A stretch of 64,000 nt of DNA from Chitinophagales bacterium (GTDB taxonomy: Bacteria > Bacteroidota > Bacteroidia > Chitinophagales > UBA8649), in contig JACJYS010000007.1 of the NCBI GenBank assembly GCA_020635995.1, positions 1 through 64,000 on the forward strand. The letters are read 5' to 3'. Shown piece after piece: positions 16,653-23,935 of the stretch. A model generated the notes under the pieces. The model had not been told where the DNA came from, ran no database searches, and saw nothing but the letters and a program-made list of their open reading frames with translations. Made by a program: the position numbers and the translations under genes. Each line of letters starts with the position of its first letter. Within the stretch, counting starts at the first letter, position 1.

Positions 16653-17315
16653 ATGACAAATAATTACAACTTAAAAATACTAATAGTTGAAGATGAAGTT
16701 TTTATAGCAGACTTTATAGAAACGATACTTAATGATGCGGGTTATTTTAATATACAAAAGGCTCATAATAAATTAGAAGCACAAAAAAGTATAACAAACA
16801 ATACTTTAGATATAATTTTAATGGACATTAATATAAACGGAAAAATGGAAGGGATAGAATTGGTAAAAAAACTTCCTTATAACTGTGGGGTAATATATAT
16901 AACGGGGCAAAGCGATATTAAAGTAGTTAGGCAAGCCGTAGCCACACACCCCAAAGCCTATTTAACCAAGCCTATTAAAAAAACAGATTTATTATCAAAT
17001 ATAGCCATAGCAGAACAACAAAAGCAGGCTTTTCATTTTGAAGTTAAAGACGGGCATACCTCTGTACGATTGTGTGCCGATGACATATTATTTATAAAAA
17101 GCGATAATAATTATATAGATATTGTAACAAAGAATAGGAGGTATGCACTGCGAGAAACTTTAAAGCAATTTTTAAAAGAAATTAACTGCAATGATTTTGT
17201 TCAAGTACATCGTTCTTATGTAGTAAACAAAAAAGCCATAACCAAACGAACCAGTACGGCTATTTTTATAGATAAAGAAGAAATTCCGGCATCAAGAAAC
17301 TTTGAATTGCTGTAA
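16653..17315 (+). CDS. LytTR-family response regulator
   Basis: 220 aa. Receiver domain 1-125: acidic pair in IVEDEVFIAD, phospho-Asp in ILMDINI (about residue 58), Thr/Lys switch in YITGQ and LTKPIKK. The LytTR DNA-binding domain (about 130-220) contains DDILFIKSDNNYIDIVT, RETLKQFLKEI and FVQVHRSYVVNKKAI. It pairs with the TPR kinase 8 bp upstream. The right Rhs array begins about 70 bp past its stop. Confidence 0.92.
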   Translation: MTNNYNLKILIVEDEVFIADFIETILNDAGYFNIQKAHNKLEAQKSITNNTLDIILMDININGKMEGIELVKKLPYNCGVIYITGQSDIKVVRQAVATHPKAYLTKPIKKTDLLSNIAIAEQQKQAFHFEVKDGHTSVRLCADDILFIKSDNNYIDIVTKNRRYALRETLKQFLKEINCNDFVQVHRSYVVNKKAITKRTSTAIFIDKEEIPASRNFELL

Positions 17316-17386
17316 ATTATACTCGTGTCTAAATTGTCTCGTCCTATACTAAGCCTCTCAGCTCATTCCCAATTTTATTAAACCCA

Positions 17387-17531
17387 TAAACCAAATGTAA
17401 GAAATATTTTTGATGTTTTTGTAAACAAATTGTCAGAAGTTAGCTTTTGAGAGCACGGAAAATTATTAGAGCTTATTCCGCTTCTGTTTTACATTTCAAA
17501 AGTGTCGGGTGGAAACACCCGACAGCACAGG
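17387..17531 (-). repeat. Rhs cassette leader repeat, copy D (remnant)
   Basis: The reverse strand repeats copy A nearly base for base over GTGCTGTCGGGTGTTTCCAC.. to AATAATTTTCCGTGCT, then TTTACAAAAACATC and the -7-like TACATTTGG. The match breaks at ACATTTGGTTTA, just where a cassette start should follow; instead the 3' flank of the LytTR gene appears. It is the distal, emptied end of the right array. Confidence 0.8.
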
Positions 17532-17756
17532 AAAGAGCCTATTAAACTGCACTTACTTATCTGTTTTATGGCATTGGTGGTATCAAAGCATATAGAACTC
17601 CAATACGGTATTTCCATTAGAAAGTTTATAGACTTATCTAAAAAAGTGGTAGATGGTCAGTTACTCAATCATGCAACCAATAAAATCATCAATGTAAAGG
17701 CTCAACCAAACGATAAAATGGACGAATTAATATCCAAAATTTTCTCTCCGCACTAA
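17529..17756 (+). pseudogene. C-terminal fragment of an IS transposase (IS1634/IS4-like)
   Basis: The frame from the end of the Rhs repeat reads HRKEPIKLHLLICFMALVV and on to SKIFSPH and a stop. The pattern of a basic residue, AH/LHLLICF, then a hydrophobic helix and a SIRKFIDLSKKV block is that of the C-terminus of DDE transposases of the IS1634/IS4 group. Only about 75 codons remain and the start is fused to the leader repeat, so it is a dead remnant. Family assignment is moderate. Confidence 0.5.
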
Positions 17757-17757
17757 A

Positions 17758-18030
17758 AGGTACAAGTCAGGAAATGTTGCATTAGATTGGAAATTAGTAC
17801 CATCTATGCTATATTCATAAGGAGTTGTACCTCCACCAGCAGATAACACTATCATTCCATCATTACCATTATTGCACGTAATATTTGTAGTACTTAAGGT
17901 ATCTAAAGTAAGTACTGTTGGTTCAAATATATTATTTGTTGTAGATTTAATACAGTTATTAGCATCTCTAACATAAATAGTGTATGTGCCTCCATCTAAA
18001 CCACTTAATACATTACTACTTTTGCCTTGT
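17758..18030 (-). pseudogene. Fragment of a SprB-repeat (gliding adhesin-like) protein
   Basis: The minus strand encodes, without start, SNVLSGLDGGTYTIYVRDAN, then ITCNNGNDGMIVLSAGGG and TPYEYSIDGTNFQSNATFPD. These are SprB repeat signatures (CNNGNDG, GGTTPYEYSIDG, GTYTIYVRDANNC) of large T9SS-exported surface adhesins. It is bounded by the IS remnant on one side and the Rhs partner gene on the other, so it is a broken piece carried in the island. Confidence 0.7.
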
Positions 18031-18038
18031 GGTCGGTC

Positions 18039-18452
18039 TTATTTGACAGTACCACCGATTTCCATTTTTTTAGGGATTGGAATACCAAAATCCTTAAACA
18101 TTTTTTCAGTAGCCAACAAAAAACTCTTTTCAGGGTTCTTCTTTGAATAAATTACTTTATACTTCTTCCCAATACAGTTTTTGCACATTATTCTATCAAT
18201 ACCATTTACGTTTACATACTCTTCATCTTCTACAAAATATTTATACTTTACCTCATATGCTCCCGACCTAGGAATTAAATCATAATCTATTATAGTTCCA
18301 CTAGTATAATTTCTATTATCATAAACCTCTTTTTTCTCACTAAAATATTTATACATTCCCCTACCAATAATAATAAATCCAATAAGTATTACTAATTGCA
18401 TAACCCATTTATAAGTAAAATCTTTTTTTACAGAATCATTAATACTTTTCAT
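18039..18452 (-). CDS. Membrane-anchored small protein, orphan immunity candidate
   Basis: 137 aa with one membrane helix (about 17-36, VMQLVILIGFIIIGRGMYKY) and a soluble domain resembling DUF3592-like proteins (TSGTIIDYDLIPRSG, YEVKYKYFV, KYKVIYSKKNPEKS). Its ATG overlaps the stop of a truncated Rhs cassette by ATGA, the same coupling as in intact cassettes. The cassette's toxin domain is almost wholly gone, while this gene is intact, which fits selection to keep immunity. DUF3592 similarity is tentative. Confidence 0.6.
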   Translation of the reverse strand: MKSINDSVKKDFTYKWVMQLVILIGFIIIGRGMYKYFSEKKEVYDNRNYTSGTIIDYDLIPRSGAYEVKYKYFVEDEEYVNVNGIDRIMCKNCIGKKYKVIYSKKNPEKSFLLATEKMFKDFGIPIPKKMEIGGTVK

Positions 18453-18601
18453 GGCTTAGTACCTTCTTCTATAGATTGTGGTAAAATAGTCCCTAAGAAA
18501 TTAAAATGTAAAGTGGCTGCTGCTCCAATAAAAGCCTCATTTCCAAACGGATGGTATTTTTTTACACTATTTTTTATATAATATCCCACTTGATTTTGCA
18601 C
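18449..18601 (-). pseudogene. Truncated Rhs cassette joined to the tail of its variable domain
   Basis: A 50-codon frame from GTG reads VQNQVGYYIKNSVKKYHPFG, then NEAFIGAAATLHFNFLGTIL and ten more residues to TGA. The first 20 residues match the conserved cassette start; the Rhs core blocks (GFNGMEKD, DPRLGR) are missing and the remainder should be the last 30 residues of a former C-terminal domain. An internal in-frame deletion explains this. The stop overlaps the start of the 18039-18452 gene. Confidence 0.7.
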
Positions 18602-18768
18602 TTAACTTGCTTAAAGTTTAATCCAAATGTAAGGAATGTTTTTGATGTTTTTGTAAACAATTTGTCAGAAGGAAACTTCTGACAGCACAGAAGAAAATTA
18701 TTAGACTACTTCCGCTTCTTGTTTGCTTTTCAAAAGTGTCGGGTGGAAATACCCGACAGCACGGAATA
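18602..18768 (-). repeat. Rhs cassette leader repeat, copy E
   Basis: On the minus strand: TTCCGTGCTGTC with stem GGGTATTTCCACCC, GAAGCGGAAGTAGTCTAATAA, a second GTGCTGTC module with perfect stem GTCAGAAG / CTTCTGAC, TTTACAAAAACATC, the -7-like box in TTACATTTGG, and the tract TTAAACTTTAAGCAAGTTAA leading to GTG 18601. The best preserved of the five copies. Confidence 0.8.
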
Positions 18769-18783
18769 TATTCTCGTTACTTG

Positions 18784-19641
18784 TTATGGTTCTTTTAATG
18801 TTTCTTGAATTAATATATATTTCTCCCCATTCACAACTTTAATAACTGAATCCTTTTTGTTATGATAATTGCCATTTAATAGATTGGGGTTTTTAATATA
18901 GTAATACAAAGTTGAGGAAGGTGTATAACTTGAATCTATTAATATAAATTCTTGAAGTGTATCTGATGCGTATATCTCATCAAAAAGATGATTCCCATTA
19001 GCATCATATGTAGAAGACTTTCCTTCTTTTACCCCATACAAATACTCAGTCTTTTTTGCTATTTGCCCATTCTCAAACCATTCAGTTGTGAGTCCAACCT
19101 TCCTACAATCCTTTACTTCAAATTGTTTCATTTTATTTCCATTCTCCCAAAAATACGTCCAATTCCCATCAAAAAGAGTGGTCTTAACTGTATCATGGGA
19201 TGTATTGATAGTCTTTTTTATTGGATCAATTGTATAATTTGAATTTAAAGAATAACACTCTCCCTTGAATCTTACATTTTCAATATTAATATGATATTTT
19301 CCGTTTACATAATTCTGGTAAAAAAAATCAGTAAGTGTATCGTTTTGGAAAAAAGCTGTACTCATGATATTCCCATTCTTGTAATACCACTTCCATTCAC
19401 CATTTTTTTTCCCTTCTATAAATTTCATTATAACAGCAGTATCGAGAGAATTGGCATATAATTGACAGTAAACCCCGTCATATTTCATTGGTGGAATTGC
19501 TTCAATTAAGCATTTTAAATTGACTTCATCCATATTGCATTGCACAGTAAAGTCCTCATTACACTTTTTGATCTTTTCTTGTGAACAAGCAACAAAGATA
19601 AAAGTAAGAGCTAAATAGACTATTCTTTTTACAAACTTCAT
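18784..19641 (-). CDS. Lipoprotein with MORN-like repeats (YwqK-type antitoxin family), candidate immunity protein
   Basis: 285 aa. Lipobox FVACS (Cys about residue 19). The mature chain carries YwqK/MORN-variant repeats: GEWKWYYKNGNIMSTAFFQN, GNWTYFWENGNKMKQFEV, GLTTEWFENGQIAKKTEY and GKSSTYDANGNHLFDEIY. YwqK is the antitoxin for the B. subtilis YwqJ deaminase, and the family is common next to polymorphic toxins. It starts 5 bp after the Rhs cassette of 19647-20702, so an immunity role is likely though not shown. Confidence 0.75.
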   Translation of the reverse strand: MKFVKRIVYLALTFIFVACSQEKIKKCNEDFTVQCNMDEVNLKCLIEAIPPMKYDGVYCQLYANSLDTAVIMKFIEGKKNGEWKWYYKNGNIMSTAFFQNDTLTDFFYQNYVNGKYHINIENVRFKGECYSLNSNYTIDPIKKTINTSHDTVKTTLFDGNWTYFWENGNKMKQFEVKDCRKVGLTTEWFENGQIAKKTEYLYGVKEGKSSTYDANGNHLFDEIYASDTLQEFILIDSSYTPSSTLYYYIKNPNLLNGNYHNKKDSVIKVVNGEKYILIQETLKEP

Positions 19642-19646
19642 AATAA

Positions 19647-20702
19647 TTAATTTACAGTTGGAGCCGGTGTTGATTGTGCACCAACAATTGGAATATTGGG
19701 GGCTTGATTAATCATAGGAGTCACAAACGGAACATTAACTGCTGCACCTGCCCAGTTCGCATTTACAACATTTTGAGTAGGGTTAAACATAACCGTCCAT
19801 CTTGGATTAGCTCTAGTTGGGTCACTTATAACAGAGACTTGAATAGTAGGGTTGTTGGCTTGTATCTGATTGGCTACATTAGTTGCTGTATTAACACTAT
19901 TCACATTTCCATCTGTTACAATCAAGATTCTTGAAACATTGTTAGGCATAACCGTTGTGATTGCTGGATTTTGAGCTTCACCCATAATTAAATTAGTAGT
20001 ATTATTCACGTTCGCTGGAGGATTTGCAGGATTTGTTTGATTAACTACCCCGAAAGCTTGGTTAAATTGACCAGTTAAATTTATTGTAGTAACCTCTCCT
20101 AGCTGTCTAATTTCAGGTCCACCAGCTCCAGTAGGATCAATAGGTGGTTCATATTCTGGGTTATCAAATTGTGTTGCAGCAGGACTTCCTCCCGTTTGAT
20201 TTCTCGTAAATTGTATAGTTGCTGCCGTCCGTTGGTCAAACCCTCCAACCACAGTTTGATTTGTTTGATTACTGTTTGCAACATTTCCAGCACCATTTAT
20301 TGTATTTGCATAATCTGTGGTTCTTACTTCAGGATTTGGGGTTGGCTTATAATATGAAGTAACTTGCATTTGTATTAATACGCCATCCACATTTTGTTTA
20401 TCGACATCTAAGTATTCTAAGCCTTCAAGTTCAATACCATCAATCACTCTATTCTCTGCAAAAGCATAAGGAGAATTCCAAGGGTATTTAGCTACAAGCG
20501 GATCTATTGACAAAAACCTCCCCAACCTAGCATCATGTATTCTATATTTAAAATCTAAATGCCCACCATCTACACCGCTAATATCGTTATTCTTCTCTTG
20601 CCCTTGGAATCCGAACCTATAGCTTTCACTGGTGTAAGACCGTCCTGGCATAGTCATACCGAACGGGTAGTAGTCAAACGCTATGTAAGTATTTGTGTTC
20701 AT
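19647..20702 (-). CDS. Rhs C-terminal cassette with Asn/Pro/Thr-rich variable domain
   Basis: 351 aa. Rhs blocks: YYPFGMTMPGRSYTSESYRF, GFQGQEKNNDISG, IHDARLGRFLSIDPLVAKYP and NSPYAFAENRVIDGIELEG (about residues 12-98). The variable part is unusually rich in Asn, Thr, Pro and Val (NQTNQTVVGG, TNPANPPANVNNTT) and ends with an ordered-looking stretch RILIVTDGNVNSVNTATN...IQVSVISDPTRANPRWTVMF. I recognise no toxin family. Its 5' side differs from the other cassettes (no leader repeat; frame open upstream of ATG), so it may be the proximal, most recently broken unit of the right array. A YwqK-type lipoprotein follows. Confidence 0.7.
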   Translation of the reverse strand: MNTNTYIAFDYYPFGMTMPGRSYTSESYRFGFQGQEKNNDISGVDGGHLDFKYRIHDARLGRFLSIDPLVAKYPWNSPYAFAENRVIDGIELEGLEYLDVDKQNVDGVLIQMQVTSYYKPTPNPEVRTTDYANTINGAGNVANSNQTNQTVVGGFDQRTAATIQFTRNQTGGSPAATQFDNPEYEPPIDPTGAGGPEIRQLGEVTTINLTGQFNQAFGVVNQTNPANPPANVNNTTNLIMGEAQNPAITTVMPNNVSRILIVTDGNVNSVNTATNVANQIQANNPTIQVSVISDPTRANPRWTVMFNPTQNVVNANWAGAAVNVPFVTPMINQAPNIPIVGAQSTPAPTVN

Positions 20703-20825
20703 TGGCGTTTCAAGATAATTAAAAAATGTGAAAACTAACCATATTTGGTCAAAAAATGCATTTTTTGATGCTATTTTATACTCTACTTTAACTAAAACAG
20801 TAATATTTGTGCAAAAATAAAAACT

Positions 20826-21869
20826 ATGAAGATTAAAATTAAACTTATTCCTTTATTTCAAAAATTTATACGAGAATCTGAAACAGGAAAACGGAGAAAA
20901 CTAAATGGAGAGAAGTTAAGAGAAGGCTCAATCCAAAATTATCATTCTGCTTTGAAGCTACTTAATAAATTTTGCACAGAAACAAATTTTGAATTTAGAG
21001 GCTGCGATGTTAACAAGCTAACCAATAGAGAATTTATTTCTGAAAAACGGTATTGGAAATCTTTTTACACTAAATATTCTAATTATTTATACAAAAATGG
21101 TTGCTACGATAATTATGTGGGTACTAATTTTAAACACATTAGAGCTTTTTTTAATTACCTTAAAAAAGAGAAAAATATAAATATTGGCGACTTTCATAAA
21201 AGTTTTTATGTGAGAAAGCATGAAATAGATATTAAAGTACTAAGTCCTGAACAACTAAAATTTTTGATACACAATAAAGATTTTGAAAGAAGTTTACCAC
21301 CTCATCAACAAAAAATTAAAGATGTATTTGTGTTTGGCTGTACTACAGGTTTAAGGTTTTCTGATATAGACGCTTTAACTATTCAAAATTTTGAATTTAT
21401 AGAAGATACGTGGTATGTAAAAGTAAGAACTAAAAAAACCAAAACATATACTTTTATTAAACTTCCTGATTATGCTGTAGATATTTTTATGAAATATAGA
21501 ACTAAGTATAAAACAAAGACATTGTTTCAATTGATGTGTTTAGATAATTTTAATAAACAACTTAAAAAAATAGGTAGAAAAGCGGGTTGGACAGAAAGTG
21601 CTGAGCATTACAGAGAAAAATTAGGTAAGGCATATAAAGTTAAAATGGGAAGTAAGCGAAAAACGGAATTTTGCGATTTTATGAGTTCTCATATGATGAG
21701 AAGAACAGCCATAACAACAATGTTGATTTTAGGTATGCCGGAGCATTTAGTTAGAAACGTAAGTGGACATACTAACAATAGCCAATCATTTTTTAAATAC
21801 GTGCATTATGCCCAAAGCTATACTGATAAAGAAATAAGTAAAGTGCATGAGAAACTTAATCAGTATTAA
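20826..21869 (+). CDS. Tyrosine recombinase (phage/ICE integrase family)
   Basis: 347 aa. N-terminal SAM-like core-binding domain (about 35-130; SIQNYHSALKLLNKF) and a catalytic domain with all expected residues: Arg in CTTGLRFSDI, Lys in VRTKKTKTY, H-x-x-R in SHMMRRTAI, His in VSGHTNNSQ and the nucleophile Tyr in KYVHYAQSY. It resembles integrases of Bacteroidota mobile elements. It faces away from the Rhs array and toward an excisionase-like gene and tRNA-Asp, which suggests a small integrated element. Confidence 0.9.
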   Translation: MKIKIKLIPLFQKFIRESETGKRRKLNGEKLREGSIQNYHSALKLLNKFCTETNFEFRGCDVNKLTNREFISEKRYWKSFYTKYSNYLYKNGCYDNYVGTNFKHIRAFFNYLKKEKNINIGDFHKSFYVRKHEIDIKVLSPEQLKFLIHNKDFERSLPPHQQKIKDVFVFGCTTGLRFSDIDALTIQNFEFIEDTWYVKVRTKKTKTYTFIKLPDYAVDIFMKYRTKYKTKTLFQLMCLDNFNKQLKKIGRKAGWTESAEHYREKLGKAYKVKMGSKRKTEFCDFMSSHMMRRTAITTMLILGMPEHLVRNVSGHTNNSQSFFKYVHYAQSYTDKEISKVHEKLNQY

Positions 21870-21913
21870 TATTTTTAATTTATTATTAATAAGTAATTAA
21901 TAGTTTAATATTA

Positions 21914-22381
21914 TTACATGTCAAAAGGAATGGGAATTTCTGATTCAAAATCGTAATAAACTTCATCTGCATGTTTTTTCATAAACTTTTTAAATTCCTT
22001 CTTATATGTATCATAATTATAGATTTTATTTAAGTTAGTAATATTTTCAAAAGTATATTCATGATATTCAAGTATGCCAGAAATAATACGTTGATATTTG
22101 CAATCAATTTCTTCTATAATTAGTAAGAGTTCTTCTGTATTAGGCGTTTCAATTTCAGAAAATTTTTCAAGTAAATCCATAAGAAACTCAGATGAATAAT
22201 AGCCTAGTTCTCCAAATGTATTCCATTTTGGATACTTATTATTTAAAATATTAATTAGAAATCTAAATAGAGGAAGATCAGAATATGCTTCCATTACTTT
22301 GAAATAATACTCATGCTCTTGTCTATGATCTTGCATAGCTCTTTCTGCTCGTAAGAAGATATTGAATTGTTCTTTGTCCAT
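21914..22381 (-). CDS. Hypothetical acidic protein
   Basis: 155 aa, helical, rich in Glu, Tyr and Phe, with no signal peptide or membrane segment and no family I recognise (MDKEQFNIFLRAERAMQDHR at the start). It lies between the integrase and the excisionase-like gene and reads toward the integrase; probably cargo of the element. Confidence 0.55.
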   Translation of the reverse strand: MDKEQFNIFLRAERAMQDHRQEHEYYFKVMEAYSDLPLFRFLINILNNKYPKWNTFGELGYYSSEFLMDLLEKFSEIETPNTEELLLIIEEIDCKYQRIISGILEYHEYTFENITNLNKIYNYDTYKKEFKKFMKKHADEVYYDFESEIPIPFDM

Positions 22382-22446
22382 AATTTTAATTTTTATAAAG
22401 TTAATGATTTAATATCGGATATTATTAACTAAATAATACTGTATGC

Positions 22447-22610
22447 TTAATTTACTGTCTGAGATTGTTTATTGCTATCCAAAGTATTGTTTAGTTCTTG
22501 TCCAATATTTTCAAGTTGGTACTTAACGAATTTAAAATGAACATCTGTTTTAAAAAAATACCAAAGTTGTAATAATCAAAATACAAATAGCAATAAGAAT
22601 TACGTGTTGT
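22447..22610 (-). pseudogene. Possible small membrane protein broken by a frameshift in a T run
   Basis: The minus strand encodes a hydrophobic stretch VILIAICILIITTLVFF and then, in the next frame across a run of seven T, KTDVHFKFVKYQLENIGQEL followed by a dozen residues and a stop. Together they would form a one-helix membrane protein with a soluble tail. No clear start codon is seen. The rest of 22382-22709 shows nothing else. Confidence 0.3.
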
Positions 22611-22709
22611 GTTTTACATTAATTATACTATTTCAAACAAAGGAAAACCAACTCTTGAAACCTATAGGACTTAAATCAAATACTATTTCCGCACAAAATA
22701 GTTCATAGA

Positions 22710-22946
22710 TTACCTTCCTAATCCCTTTCGTTTTCTTACTTTTTTGGTAGGTTGTTCCACCTCGTGCTTTTTTAATAATTTTTTTTCGTGCAAATATTCC
22801 TTTATACCACTTTCAAAACCCATTTTATAAAGCGAATTATTTTTAGATAAACTCGGGAATAATTCAGTAGTTAATGAAGGTAAATATTTTGCTAAAATAT
22901 ATCCATGATTAAAACCTATATTTAAAATTTTATTTGATTTTTCCAT
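22710..22946 (-). CDS. Hypothetical small basic protein of the integrase island
   Basis: 78 aa with a strongly basic tail (PTKKVRKRKGLGR). It overlaps the stop of the upstream helix-turn-helix gene by one base, so the two form a short operon. No family recognised; the tail suggests nucleic-acid contact. Confidence 0.6.
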   Translation of the reverse strand: MEKSNKILNIGFNHGYILAKYLPSLTTELFPSLSKNNSLYKMGFESGIKEYLHEKKLLKKHEVEQPTKKVRKRKGLGR

Positions 22947-23227
22947 TAAAATATATCTTTTGCATTTTTTTCAATATAGCTTAATACTGAAGGTTTGAAA
23001 TAAAGAAAATGTTTAGCTGTTAATTCACTATACCTTATAGCTCCTTCGTCTCTCAATTTCTGTAATGTTGTTTTAGATTTAATTTTTAACAGAGCCATTA
23101 CCTCGTTAGTATCAATCCATTCCTCATTAACTACTTTTTTTTCAATTTTAAGTTTACTTACAACTTGCTCTACAAGTTGATAGAAAGCTACACTTTCTAA
23201 ACAAATAACCTTCAAATCAGATTCCAT
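22946..23227 (-). CDS. Excisionase-like helix-turn-helix DNA-binding protein
   Basis: 93 aa. The middle reads EWIDTNEVMALLKIKSKTTL, LQKLRDEGAIRYSEL, the helix-turn-helix_17/excisionase pattern found in Bacteroidota mobile elements. Typical size and place next to an integrase gene and a tRNA. Likely controls excision or transcription of the element. Confidence 0.75.
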   Translation of the reverse strand: MESDLKVICLESVAFYQLVEQVVSKLKIEKKVVNEEWIDTNEVMALLKIKSKTTLQKLRDEGAIRYSELTAKHFLYFKPSVLSYIEKNAKDIF

Positions 23228-23268
23228 GTTACAAAATTAGAAAAATAATAACAGAAAATTTAATCAAA

Positions 23269-23290
23269 ATTGCGTGCAAATTGCGTGCAA
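23269..23290. repeat. Tandem 11-bp direct repeat, possible attachment or integrase binding site
   Basis: ATTGCGTGCAA occurs twice without spacing, between the excisionase-like gene and tRNA-Asp. Position at the tRNA-proximal edge of the element makes an arm-type or att site plausible. No matching copy of the tRNA end was found at the integrase side. Confidence 0.55.
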
Positions 23291-23293
23291 ACA

Positions 23294-23331
23294 AAAAAGG
23301 CTTACTTGGTAAAAACCTTGTAAGCCTTTGA
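23294..23331 (-). terminator. Intrinsic terminator of tRNA-Asp
   Basis: AAAGGCTTAC / GTAAGCCTTT (23296-23305 with 23320-23329), with inner pairs AAGGT / ACCAAG extending the stem; followed on the minus strand by TTTTTTG. Confidence 0.75.
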
Positions 23332-23341
23332 TTTTATTTTG

Positions 23342-23415
23342 CGGTCCGGACGAGACTCGAACTCGCGACCCCCTGCGTGACAGGCAGGTATTCTAACCAA
23401 CTGAACTACCGGACC
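23342..23415 (-). tRNA. tRNA-Asp (GTC)
   Basis: 74 nt. Acceptor GGTCCGG / CCGGACC, D arm with AGTTCAGTTGGTTAGAAT, anticodon stem CCTGC / GCAGG with loop CTGTCAC (anticodon GTC), T arm GCGAGTTCGAGTCTCG. The 3' CCA is not encoded. Confidence 0.95.
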
Positions 23416-23469
23416 TCCTTTTAAAGGACTGCAAATATATACCCCTTTTTGATAAGTTCCAATACTTAA

Positions 23470-23859
23470 CTAATTTTTTTTCAAAAAAATATTTAAACCC
23501 ATTGCTAACCAACTAATTATAAACATTAAGCCACCCAGTGGAGTTATAGCTCCAAACCAAGGCTGTACAAAACCCAGCACATCTTTTAAGGCTAATAAAT
23601 ATAAAGAACCACTAAATAATATAATGCCTGCAAGAAAACCGTAAAACACCCAGTTTAACATTTTAGCAGATTTAACACTATACAATGCTATAAACATAGC
23701 AATGCCATGTATAAAATGATAAAAATTGGCAGTTTTATAAATGCCTGTGCCGTACTCAGTTAAGTAAGGTTTTAATCCGTGAGCACCAAAGGCTCCAATA
23801 GCAACAGCCAAAGCCATAACTACGCTGGCTACTAAGTATTTTGATTTTTGAACATTCAT
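23470..23859 (-). CDS. DUF423 membrane protein
   Basis: 129 aa, four membrane helices. The family marks are present: GAFGAHGLK near residue 22, YHFIHGIAM, and GSLYLLAL ... ITPLGGLMFIISWL. DUF423 proteins (YgdD-like) are small inner membrane proteins of unknown function. It is divergent from the next gene. Confidence 0.9.
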   Translation of the reverse strand: MNVQKSKYLVASVVMALAVAIGAFGAHGLKPYLTEYGTGIYKTANFYHFIHGIAMFIALYSVKSAKMLNWVFYGFLAGIILFSGSLYLLALKDVLGFVQPWFGAITPLGGLMFIISWLAMGLNIFLKKN

Positions 23860-23884
23860 AGGTTTATAAGCTTATGGGGCAAAG

Positions 23885-23916
23885 TTCGCATTAAATACCC
23901 TTATATTTTAATTTTG
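23885..23916 (+). promoter_or_regulatory. Candidate promoter of the 23936 gene
   Basis: TTCG (23885-23888), 20-bp spacer, TAATTTTG (23909-23916). The TTG start follows 19 bp later. Confidence 0.5.
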
Positions 23917-23935
23917 AACTCAAATTGCTATATAA

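Noticed and set aside
23342..23415. tRNA-Asp 3' end as a proven attachment site
   Set aside because: No second copy of the tRNA end was seen at the integrase side, so it is kept only as a possibility.
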